Origin: Aquabacterium sp. OR-4
GTDB lineage: Bacteria; Pseudomonadota; Gammaproteobacteria; Burkholderiales; Burkholderiaceae_C
Assembly: GCF_025290835.2 (NCBI RefSeq)
Contig: NZ_JAOCQD020000003.1
Location: 434,001-498,000, forward strand
Direction of reading: 5' to 3'
Length of the DNA: 64,000 nt
A program made the position numbers and the translations under genes. This document shows positions 30,433 through 38,001 of this stretch, one piece after another (the first letter of the stretch is position 1; every line of letters starts with the position of its first letter). The notes below the pieces were generated by a model that was given only the letters and a program-made list of their open reading frames with translations, was not told the origin of the DNA and did not search any database.

Positions 30433-31541
30433 GTTCTGGCGCCGGCGGCCCGCGGCCGGCCTGGCAGGCCTCGCGCCAGGATAGCGGCCCTTCGACGATC
30501 ACGCCGCCCGATGCGGTGCCGGTGCCGGCCCCGTTCGGGCCGCTGGCCGGCGACATGGCGCGGCTGTTCCGGGTGCTCGGGCTGCAGTCGTTTCGCGCCT
30601 CGGTGGTCGACATGGCCTCGATGGCCTACGAGGCCGCCTGGCTGGTGGGCGAAAACGGCGAGCTGGTCGACGAGCCCGACCGCGCGCCGCTCGACAGCGC
30701 GTTTCCGGGCTCCACCTCGGTGGTGGCGCGGCTGGCCAATGCCAGCCTCGACGAGACCATCGACCAGCCGCTGGGCGCACGCCGCTGCGTTTATGCCTGG
30801 CGCATGGACGGCCTGCGCGTGGTCATCGCCGAGGCGCGCTACCACGAGCGCCACAACCGCACCCGCGAGCTCGACATCGCCGCCGCGCGCCTGGTCTGCA
30901 GCGCCGGCCTGATGGGCCGCCAGGGCGGTGGTGCCCGCAGCGGCGAGGCGGCCATGCCGCTGAACTGGTCGCAGCCGGCACCGGTGGCGCCGGGCCCGTC
31001 GCGCGGCATCTCGCTGGCCGGCCTGGGCCTGAGCCTGGCCGCCGCCGGCCTGGGCGCCTGGCTGACCGTGCTGGCCCTGCCCGCGCTGAACCGCGAAACC
31101 CAGGCCGTGGCCGGCCAGGCGGTGCGCCTGCGCACCATGACCGACGAAACCCTGGGCCAGGGCCTCACCACGGCGCTGGCCAGCGGCGACTACGGCGAGG
31201 TGCAGAACCAGCTCGGCAGCTTCGAGTCGCTGGGTTACTTTCGCGGCGCCTTGATCACCAATGCGCGCCAGCGCGTGGTGGCCATCGCCGGCCAGGTGGA
31301 CGACACGCTGCGCATCGGCATCGAGCTGCCCGAGGGCACGCTGCCCAAGGCGCAGTCGCGTGACCTGGTGCAGGGGGCCGAGCGCTTCGGCCGCCTGGTG
31401 ATCGTCAAGCCGGCGGGCGACGCCCTGGCGCCGCCCGATCTGGCACCGCTGCGCACCGTGGCCGGGGTGGCCACCGGTGCCGCGGCACTGGCGGCCTTGC
31501 TGCTGCTGTGGGCGCTGCGGCGGCCCGGGGCAGCGCGCTGA
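30429..31541 (+). CDS. membrane protein of unknown function coupled to the LysM-binding protein
   Basis: A 370-residue protein starting at GTG 30429, which overlaps the LysM gene stop (GTGA). A cytoplasmic N-terminal region (about 35-170: ARLFRVLGLQSFRASVVDMASMAYEAAWLVG, of which FRASVVDMAS is notable) is followed by a transmembrane helix (about 195-220: SLAGLGLSLAAAGLGAWLTV). Then comes an outside loop of about 110 residues (LRTMTDETLGQGLTTALASG) and a second helix near the C-terminus (LLLLWALRR). The shape is that of a two-helix sensor with no kinase or cyclase domain. It probably receives the signal from the LysM-PhnD protein; that is inference. Confidence 0.65.
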   Translation: MSSGAGGPRPAWQASRQDSGPSTITPPDAVPVPAPFGPLAGDMARLFRVLGLQSFRASVVDMASMAYEAAWLVGENGELVDEPDRAPLDSAFPGSTSVVARLANASLDETIDQPLGARRCVYAWRMDGLRVVIAEARYHERHNRTRELDIAAARLVCSAGLMGRQGGGARSGEAAMPLNWSQPAPVAPGPSRGISLAGLGLSLAAAGLGAWLTVLALPALNRETQAVAGQAVRLRTMTDETLGQGLTTALASGDYGEVQNQLGSFESLGYFRGALITNARQRVVAIAGQVDDTLRIGIELPEGTLPKAQSRDLVQGAERFGRLVIVKPAGDALAPPDLAPLRTVAGVATGAAALAALLLLWALRRPGAAR

Positions 31542-31557
31542 CGCAGCGCGTCAGCGC
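31535..31557. terminator. perfect hairpin between convergent genes
   Basis: GCGCTGACGC (31535-31544) and GCGTCAGCGC (31548-31557) form a 10-bp perfect stem with a 3-nt loop. It overlaps the stop codon of the plus-strand membrane gene and lies 10 bp from the haloperoxidase stop. No T-run follows, so it may act as a bidirectional mRNA end or stabiliser. Its core GACGC-N3-GCGTC is shared with 9983-10005. Confidence 0.55.
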
Positions 31558-31567
31558 CGCGGCCTGA

Positions 31568-33010
31568 TCAGCTGAACACGCGCTGGCAGCGGGCCAGCAC
31601 CGCGCTGCCCACCTGCTTGCCCAGGGCACGGCCCATCAGGTCACCACGCTCGAAGTGGATGCCGCCCACGCGACGCGAGTAGCCGGCCCAGTCGGCGGCC
31701 TCGCTGAGCGTGCCGACGCTGAGGTTCACCTGCTGGCCCACCGGCTCGAAGCGCGGCAATTCGGGCAGCACGTAGCCGGTCAGCGCGATGGTGTTGCTGC
31801 CGCGCAGGCCGGCGATCACCGACGAGGCCGCGGCACTGAAGGTGCTGTGGCCCGACACGAACTCGGGGAACGGCGGCGTGGGCGCGGTGGGCCGCTGGAA
31901 CGGCCGCCAGTGCTGGCCCAGGATGGTCTGCGTGCCCAGGCCCGGGCCGGCCCAGGCGCGGATCGACTGGTTGCGAAAGTAGTAGGGCACGGCGCTCACC
32001 GGGCGGGCCGAGTCGTAGGCGCGCTTGGCGTCCCAGGCGGCGATGCCGGCATCCAGCAGCGCCTGCGAGACGCCGAAGAACAGCTTCACATCCTCGGCCA
32101 GCGAGTTGTTGTCGGCGTTCGACACCGCCTCGGCGATCTGCAGCCACTGCCCGGGCGGCGACACGGTGCCGGGATTGGCGGCCCAGAACTCGACCAGCGC
32201 CTTGGCATTGAGATCGAGCGCAGCGCTCAGGTTGATCATCTCCAGCATCTCGGCCTGGCTGGGGCCGGCGGCGGCGCTGAACGCCGGCCGGTACTGCGAG
32301 CCCGAGGCCAGCGCAAACGGCCGCACGCGGCCCCAGTGCGGCGTGAGGAACTTCTGCACGCCCCACACGCCCTGCGCGTCCAGCACGTACAGCGGCTGCC
32401 AGCGGGTGGGGTCGACCAGCTGCGTGGGCGAGTTCACCGGCACGTAGCCCGAGGTGTCGGCATAGGTTCCGGCGGCCGGGTCACCGTACTGGTTGGCGCC
32501 GTCGTTGCGGCGTGCCGCCAGCAGGCGCCGGCCCATGTCCAGGCCCAGGTCGCGGGCCGCCTGGCCATGGCCCAGCCACTGGTACACGGTGCTCGAGGGG
32601 GCACGCAGCGCCAGCTTGCCATCCAGCACCGTCTTCTGGCTCGGAAACAGGTCGACCAGCACGGTGTAGGCGGCGTAGCTGATCGCCACCTCGCGCCAGG
32701 TGTCGCTGGCCTCCCAGAACGGGCGGCGGCTGCAGCCGGACAGCGTGAAGTCGGCCGAGCTGCTGTAGGCCGCCCAGGCGTTGTAGATGGCCTCGTTGAC
32801 CATCGACGCGGCGCGTGCCGAGATCGTGGCCTGGGTGAAGGTGGCCGCCACGGCCTCCAGCAGGCTGCGGTTCCAGCGCAGCACCATCGTCGAGCCGCGG
32901 CTGCCCGCCGTCGGCACATTCACCACCTGCGCCTGCGCGCCGCTGCCTGCCACCCAGGTCACGCCGGCTGCTGCCGCCTGACCCATCCATGCCCGTCGAG
33001 AGATTGTCAT
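31568..33010 (-). CDS. vanadium-dependent haloperoxidase / PAP2-like Tat protein
   Basis: A 480-residue exported protein. The Tat signal is SRRAWMGQAAAAG with cleavage near AQA. The active-site trio of the vanadium haloperoxidase/acid phosphatase superfamily is complete: KRAYDSARP (about 332-340), FVSGHSTFSAAAS (about 381-393) and SRRVGGIHFERGD (about 445-457). Length fits the bacterial vanadium-haloperoxidase group. The start at 33010 gives the signal peptide. It sits alone between the LysM pair and the urate genes. Whether it is a halogenating enzyme or a phosphatase is not decided by sequence. Confidence 0.88.
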   Translation of the reverse strand: MTISRRAWMGQAAAAGVTWVAGSGAQAQVVNVPTAGSRGSTMVLRWNRSLLEAVAATFTQATISARAASMVNEAIYNAWAAYSSSADFTLSGCSRRPFWEASDTWREVAISYAAYTVLVDLFPSQKTVLDGKLALRAPSSTVYQWLGHGQAARDLGLDMGRRLLAARRNDGANQYGDPAAGTYADTSGYVPVNSPTQLVDPTRWQPLYVLDAQGVWGVQKFLTPHWGRVRPFALASGSQYRPAFSAAAGPSQAEMLEMINLSAALDLNAKALVEFWAANPGTVSPPGQWLQIAEAVSNADNNSLAEDVKLFFGVSQALLDAGIAAWDAKRAYDSARPVSAVPYYFRNQSIRAWAGPGLGTQTILGQHWRPFQRPTAPTPPFPEFVSGHSTFSAAASSVIAGLRGSNTIALTGYVLPELPRFEPVGQQVNLSVGTLSEAADWAGYSRRVGGIHFERGDLMGRALGKQVGSAVLARCQRVFS

Positions 33011-33256
33011 TGCCCGTACTCCATGTTGTTGAGCGACGGCACGACCGGGCAGCTGGGCACCTGCGGGTACATCACTGACGGGCGCGCCATTCTTGTAACA
33101 ACAGGTACGCTATCTGCTGCCGGGCGGTGGCCGACCCCCTGGGTTCAATGGCCCGGGCCCATGCGCCGGCCAGCCCGTGTGAATGTGCTCTCCTAGCGTT
33201 CAGGTGACGCGTCCAGGCGTGTCAATGCAGCCACGCCGGGGCCGGGCCGGCGTGGC

Positions 33257-33613
33257 TCAGGAGCCGCGGTAGGTGGCGTAGGACCAGGGGCTGGCCAGCA
33301 GCGGCACGTGGTAGCGCGCAGCGGCATCGGCAATGCCGAAGTCCAGCGTCACGGTGTCGATGAAGGGCGGCTCGGGCAGCTCGACGCCGCGCGCCCGGAA
33401 GTACGGCGCCACCTCGAACAGCAGGCGCCAGCGGCCGGTGGCCATGGCCGGGCCTTCGAGCAGCGGGCCGCCGGCGCGGCCATCGGCGTCCAGCTGCACC
33501 TGGCGCACCGTCTCGGCGCGGCCGTCGTCGTGCAGGCGCTGCAGGCGCACCTGCATGCCGGCGGCGGGGCAGCCGTGCATGGTGTCGAGAACATGGGTAC
33601 TGAGGTGGCCCAT
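33257..33613 (-). CDS. uraH: 5-hydroxyisourate hydrolase
   Basis: A 118-residue transthyretin-like enzyme that hydrolyses 5-hydroxyisourate to OHCU, the second step after PuuD. The N-terminal signature LSTHVLDTMHGCPAAGM and the C-terminal YRGS are diagnostic, as is the central F-I-D-T-V-TLDF region. Length is normal. It is divergent from puuE with a 111-bp gap that contains a candidate operator. Confidence 0.95.
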   Translation of the reverse strand: MGHLSTHVLDTMHGCPAAGMQVRLQRLHDDGRAETVRQVQLDADGRAGGPLLEGPAMATGRWRLLFEVAPYFRARGVELPEPPFIDTVTLDFGIADAAARYHVPLLASPWSYATYRGS

Positions 33614-33683
33614 TGCGGCAGATCCTTGGTTGGCAGGCGGTGAGGGGCAAGACCGGGCGGCATGGCACAGGACTTGCCGCTGT

Positions 33684-33697
33684 CAGTCTATACACTG
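33684..33697. promoter_or_regulatory. dyad in the uraH-puuE divergent promoter
   Basis: CAGT-CTATAC-ACTG is an inverted repeat with an AT-richer centre, about 28 bp upstream of the puuE start and inside a GC-rich context. It could be a GntR-type operator or a -10 region. No regulator gene for urate use is seen nearby. Confidence 0.4.
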
Positions 33698-33724
33698 CCT
33701 TGCACCGCCCGTGCCAGCCCGCCG

Positions 33725-34765
33725 ATGACCGCCTTTGCGCCCGACACCGCCCCCCGCTACCCCCGTGACCTGGCCGGCCACGGCCGCTGCGCGCCGCATC
33801 CGCAGTGGCCGGGTGACGCCCGCGTGGCGCTGCAGTTCGTGCTGAACTTCGAGGAGGGCGGCGAGAACTCGGTGCTGCATGGCGACGCCGGCAGCGAGCA
33901 GTTCCTGTCGGAGATGTTCAACCCCGCCAGCTACCCGGCGCGCCACCTCAGCATGGAGAGCATCTACGAGTACGGCTCGCGGGTGGGCGTGTGGCGCATC
34001 CTGCGCGAGTTCGAGCAGCGTGGCCTGCCGCTCACCGTGTTCGGCGTGGGCATGGCGCTCGAACGCTGCCCCGAGATCACCGCCGCCTTCGTGGCTGGCG
34101 GCCACGAGCTGGCCTGCCACGGCTGGCGCTGGATCCACTACCAGGGCCTGGACGAGGCCACCGAACGCAGCCACCTGGTGCGCGGACTGGCGGCCATCGA
34201 GCAGCTCACCGGTGCGCGCCGCGGGCACAGCGCGCCGGGCGCGGCGGCCGACCTGTTGAACGGCCATGTGCACGGCCTGGGCTGGTATACCGGCCGCGAC
34301 AGCCCCAACACCCGCCGCCTGGTGGCCGACGCCGGCGACATCGCCTACGACAGCGACCACTACGGCGACGACCTGCCCTTCTGGCTGCAGGTGCAAAAGT
34401 CCGACGGCAGCCTGGCGCCGCACCTGGTGGTGCCCTACACGCTGGACTGCAACGACATGCGCTTTGCCCTGCCCCAGGGCTACAGCCACGGCGAGCCGTT
34501 TTTCCAGTACCTGAAAGACGCCTTCGACGTGCATTACGCCGAAGGCGGGCGCGATCCGGCCGATGGCCAGGGCGGCCCGGCGATGATGAGCGTCGGCCTG
34601 CATTGCCGCCTGCTCGGCCGGCCCGGCCGCATGCGGGCACTGCAGCGCTTTCTTGATCACGTGCAGTCGCACCCGCAGGTGTGGGTGGCCCGGCGCATCG
34701 ACATTGCGCGCCACTGGCGCCGCGTGCACCCCTTCGACGCCGCCACCGCCTTCACCTGGGCCTGA
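33725..34765 (+). CDS. puuE: allantoinase PuuE (polysaccharide-deacetylase fold)
   Basis: A 346-residue enzyme that converts allantoin to allantoate. It is metal-independent and unrelated to the amidohydrolase allantoinases. Family blocks are VLNFEEGGENSVLHGD (about 43-58), AGGHELACHGWRWI (about 126), GHSAPGAAAD and SDHYGDDLPFW. The ATG at 33725 replaces an upstream frame opening at 33662. It is followed 16 bp later by the UraD-allantoate amidohydrolase fusion, so both form an operon. Confidence 0.93.
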   Translation: MTAFAPDTAPRYPRDLAGHGRCAPHPQWPGDARVALQFVLNFEEGGENSVLHGDAGSEQFLSEMFNPASYPARHLSMESIYEYGSRVGVWRILREFEQRGLPLTVFGVGMALERCPEITAAFVAGGHELACHGWRWIHYQGLDEATERSHLVRGLAAIEQLTGARRGHSAPGAAADLLNGHVHGLGWYTGRDSPNTRRLVADAGDIAYDSDHYGDDLPFWLQVQKSDGSLAPHLVVPYTLDCNDMRFALPQGYSHGEPFFQYLKDAFDVHYAEGGRDPADGQGGPAMMSVGLHCRLLGRPGRMRALQRFLDHVQSHPQVWVARRIDIARHWRRVHPFDAATAFTWA

Positions 34766-34781
34766 GCGGCCCCTCCCACCG

Positions 34782-36587
34782 ATGAGCCCCACCCCGTTGA
34801 CGCTGGCCGCGCTGAACGCCGCCAGCCCCGAACTGTTCAGCACCCAGCTGGCCGGCATCTACGAGCATTCGCCGTGGATCGCCGAACACGCCGCCGCTGC
34901 CCGGCCCTTTGCCACGCTGGCGCAGCTGCGCCAGGCCCTGGTGCAGGCGGTGCGTGCGGCGCCGCGCGAGGCCCGGCTGGGCCTGATCCGCGCCCACCCC
35001 GAGCTGGCCGGCAAGGCCGCCATCGCCGGCACGCTGACGCCTGAATCCACCGGCGAGCAGCAGCGCGCCGGCCTCAACGCCTGCACGCCCGAAGAGTTTG
35101 CGCAGCTGCAGCGGCTGAACGCCGACTACGGTGCGCGTTTCGGCTTTCCGTTCATCGTGGCGGTGCGCGGGCCGCGTGGCACCGGTCTGGCCCGCAGCGA
35201 GATCATCGACAGCCTCGCCCGCCGCCTGCTCAACCACCCCGACGACGAGTTTGCCGAGGCGCTGCGCCAGATCCACCGCATCGCCGAGATCCGGCTCGAC
35301 GACCGCCTTGGCAGCGCCCCCACGCTGGGCGAGGCGGTGTGGGATCGCGCCGAGGCCCTGGCCCGGCACAGCGAGGCGCCGGCCGTGCCTGGCGCGGCGC
35401 CCGAGCTCACGGTCACCTACCTCACGCCGGCGCACCGCGCGGTGGCGGCCGAGCTGGCGCAGTGGATGCGCGACGACGGCTTTGACGAGGTGGGCCTGGA
35501 CGCCGTGGGCAATGTGGTGGGCGTGTACCACGGCAGCGATGCCGCCGCGCCGCGCCTGCTGACCGGCAGCCACTACGACACCGTGCGCCGCGCCGGCAAG
35601 TACGACGGCCGCCTGGGCATCCTGGTGGCCATGCAGGTGGTGCAGGGCCTGGCCCGCGCCGGCCGGCGCCTGCCCTTCGGGCTGGAGCTGGTGGCCTTTG
35701 CCGAAGAGGAAGGCCAGCGCTGGCCGGCCACCTTTCTGGCGTCGAGCCCGCTGGTGGGCCGCTTTGACGCCGCCTGGCTGGCGCAGGCCGATGCCCAGGG
35801 CGTCCGCCTGCGCGACGCGATGCGCGACGCCGGCCTGCCGGGCGAGCTGGCCGCCATCGAGGCGCTGCGCCGCGACCCGGCGCGTTACCTCGGCTTTGTC
35901 GAGGTGCACATCGAGCAGGGCCCGGTGCTGCATGCGCTGGACCTGCCGCTGGGCGTGGTCAGCGCCATCAACGGCAGCCGCCGCCATGTCGGCCTGCTCA
36001 CCGGCCAGGCCAGCCATGCCGGCACCACGCCGATGGGCCAGCGCCGCGACGCCGCCGCCGGCGTGGCCGAGCTGGCGCTGCTGCTCGAGCGCTGCGCCAG
36101 CGCCCGCCCCGAGGTGGTGGCCACGATGGGCCAGCTGGAGGTGCCGGGCGGCTCGGTCAATGTGGTGCCCGGGCGCTGCCGCTTCAGCCTCGACATCCGC
36201 GCCACCACCGACGCGGCGCGCGATGCCTGCCTGGCCGAGGTGCAGGCCGGTCTGGCCGAGATCTGCCAGCGCCGCGGCCTGCGGCCCACGCTGACCGAAA
36301 CCCTCAGCGCCGGCGCCGCGCCCTGCCACCCCGCCTGGCAGCAGCGCTGGGCCGCGGCGGTGCAGGCGCTGGGCCTGCCGGTGCACAGCCTGCCCAGCGG
36401 CGCCGGCCACGACGCGATGATGCTGCACCATGCACTGCCGCAGGCCATGCTGTTTGTGCGCGGCCAGAACGGCGGCATCAGCCACAACCCGCTGGAAGCC
36501 GTGAGCACCCACGACGCCGACCTGGCCGTGCAGGCCTTCCAGCAGCTGCTGCAGGGCCTGGCCGCCGAGCGCGCCAGCCCCGCCTGA
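34782..36587 (+). CDS. bifunctional OHCU decarboxylase - allantoate amidohydrolase
   Basis: A 601-residue fusion. Residues about 1-165 are UraD (2-oxo-4-hydroxy-4-carboxy-5-ureidoimidazoline decarboxylase): active-site LIRAHPELAGKAA with STGEQQRAGL, and NADYGARFGFPFIVAV. Residues about 205-600 are an M20 allantoate amidohydrolase: metal sites TGSHYDTVRRAGKYDGRLG, FAEEEGQRW and EVHIEQGPVL. The two steps lie on either side of PuuE in the pathway, so the fusion joins non-consecutive reactions. Both halves look complete. The product stands between puuE and an M20 hydrolase gene. Confidence 0.9.
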   Translation: MSPTPLTLAALNAASPELFSTQLAGIYEHSPWIAEHAAAARPFATLAQLRQALVQAVRAAPREARLGLIRAHPELAGKAAIAGTLTPESTGEQQRAGLNACTPEEFAQLQRLNADYGARFGFPFIVAVRGPRGTGLARSEIIDSLARRLLNHPDDEFAEALRQIHRIAEIRLDDRLGSAPTLGEAVWDRAEALARHSEAPAVPGAAPELTVTYLTPAHRAVAAELAQWMRDDGFDEVGLDAVGNVVGVYHGSDAAAPRLLTGSHYDTVRRAGKYDGRLGILVAMQVVQGLARAGRRLPFGLELVAFAEEEGQRWPATFLASSPLVGRFDAAWLAQADAQGVRLRDAMRDAGLPGELAAIEALRRDPARYLGFVEVHIEQGPVLHALDLPLGVVSAINGSRRHVGLLTGQASHAGTTPMGQRRDAAAGVAELALLLERCASARPEVVATMGQLEVPGGSVNVVPGRCRFSLDIRATTDAARDACLAEVQAGLAEICQRRGLRPTLTETLSAGAAPCHPAWQQRWAAAVQALGLPVHSLPSGAGHDAMMLHHALPQAMLFVRGQNGGISHNPLEAVSTHDADLAVQAFQQLLQGLAAERASPA

Positions 36588-36644
36588 TCGACCGACCGCC
36601 TGAACGCCTGAACGCCTGACCGCCCGCCCCTTGCGCGACACCCG

Positions 36645-37925
36645 ATGACTTTGCCCCTGAACGACCCGCTGTTTGCCGCCCTCGACGCCTGGATCGCCGA
36701 GCACTTCGACGACGAGGTGGCCTTTCTGCAGGCCCTGGTGCGGGTGCCCACCGACACGCCGCCCGGCGACAACGCGCCGCATGCCGAGCGCACCGCCGAG
36801 CTGCTGGCGCAGTTTGGCTACCAGGCCGAGCGCCATGCCGTGCCGGCCGACGCGGTGCGCGCCGCCGGCCTGCAAAGCATCACCAACCTGATCGTGCGCC
36901 GGCCGCAAGGCGCCGGTGCTGGCGGCGTCGGCCCGACCATCGCGCTCAATGCCCATGGCGACGTGGTGCCGCCCGGCGATGGCTGGACGCACCCGCCCTA
37001 CGCCGCCGAGATCGTCGACGGCGCGCTCTACGGCCGCGCCGCCGCGGTGAGCAAGAGCGACTTCGCCACCTACACCTTCGCCACCCGCGCGCTCGAGGCC
37101 GTGGCCGCCGCGCAGGCCGCGCGCGGCCTGGCGCTGCGCGGCACGGTGGAGCTGCACTTCACCTACGACGAAGAGTTCGGCGGCGAGCTGGGCCCCGGCT
37201 GGCTGCTGGCGCAAGGCCTCACCCGGCCCGACCTGCTGCTGGCCGCCGGCTTCGGCCACGAGGTGATCACCGCGCACAACGGCTGCCTGCAGCTGGCCGT
37301 CACGGTGCATGGCGTGATGGCCCATGCGGCGATCCCGCACACCGGGGTGGATGCGCTGCAGGGCGCCAACGCCATCCTCAACGCGCTGTATGCCCAGAAC
37401 ACCGTGCTGCGCCAGCGCAGCTCGCAGGTGGCCGGCATCACCCATCCCTACCTCAACGTGGGCCGCATCGAGGGCGGCACCAACACCAACGTGGTGCCGG
37501 GCCAGGTGCTGCTCAAGCTCGACCGGCGCATGATCCCCGAGGAAGATCCGGTGGCCGTGGAGGCCGCGCTGCGCCAGCTGATCAGCGAGGCCGCGGCCAC
37601 GGTGCCGGGCATCACGGTGCGCATCGACCGCCTGCTGCTGGCCCATGCCATGCAGCCGCTGCCCGGCAACCGGCCGCTGGTGGCGGCCCTGCAGCGCCAT
37701 GGCCAGGCGGTGCTCGGCGAGCCGTTGGCCGAGCGCGGCACGCCGCTCTACACCGATGCCAGGCTGTATGCCGAACGCGGCATTCCGGCGGTGATCTACG
37801 GTGCCGGCCCGCGCAGCGTGCGCGAAAGCAATGCCAAGCGGGCCGACGAGCACCTGCAGCTCAGCGACCTGCAGGCCGCCACCCGGGTGGTGGCGCGCAT
37901 GCTGGCCGATCTGCTGATCGCCTGA
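36645..37925 (+). CDS. M20 family metallohydrolase (ArgE/DapE-like)
   Basis: A 426-residue zinc-dependent amidohydrolase/peptidase. Metal motifs are ALNAHGDVVPPGDGW (about 103-115), FTYDEEFGGELGPGWL (about 173) and a C-terminal region with YTDARLYAERGIPAVIYGAG. It lies 57 bp after the allantoate amidohydrolase fusion. Those 57 bp hold a 9-bp direct repeat (CCTGAACGC). In related purine clusters such enzymes are annotated only generally; the substrate may be a ureide or N-acyl amino acid. Co-transcription with the urate genes is probable. Confidence 0.82.
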   Translation: MTLPLNDPLFAALDAWIAEHFDDEVAFLQALVRVPTDTPPGDNAPHAERTAELLAQFGYQAERHAVPADAVRAAGLQSITNLIVRRPQGAGAGGVGPTIALNAHGDVVPPGDGWTHPPYAAEIVDGALYGRAAAVSKSDFATYTFATRALEAVAAAQAARGLALRGTVELHFTYDEEFGGELGPGWLLAQGLTRPDLLLAAGFGHEVITAHNGCLQLAVTVHGVMAHAAIPHTGVDALQGANAILNALYAQNTVLRQRSSQVAGITHPYLNVGRIEGGTNTNVVPGQVLLKLDRRMIPEEDPVAVEAALRQLISEAAATVPGITVRIDRLLLAHAMQPLPGNRPLVAALQRHGQAVLGEPLAERGTPLYTDARLYAERGIPAVIYGAGPRSVRESNAKRADEHLQLSDLQAATRVVARMLADLLIA

Positions 37926-38001
37926 AGCGCCCGCATCAACGGGCTGGATCAGCGGCCGGCCCACGGCGTGGCGTAACGGCTGAAATGGGCGGCCGGCTCA
38001 A

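Noticed and set aside
34752-37964. Long minus-strand open frame (1070 codons) opposite the urate genes
   Set aside because: Same GC effect; the opposite strand has clear UraD, allantoate amidohydrolase and M20 proteins.
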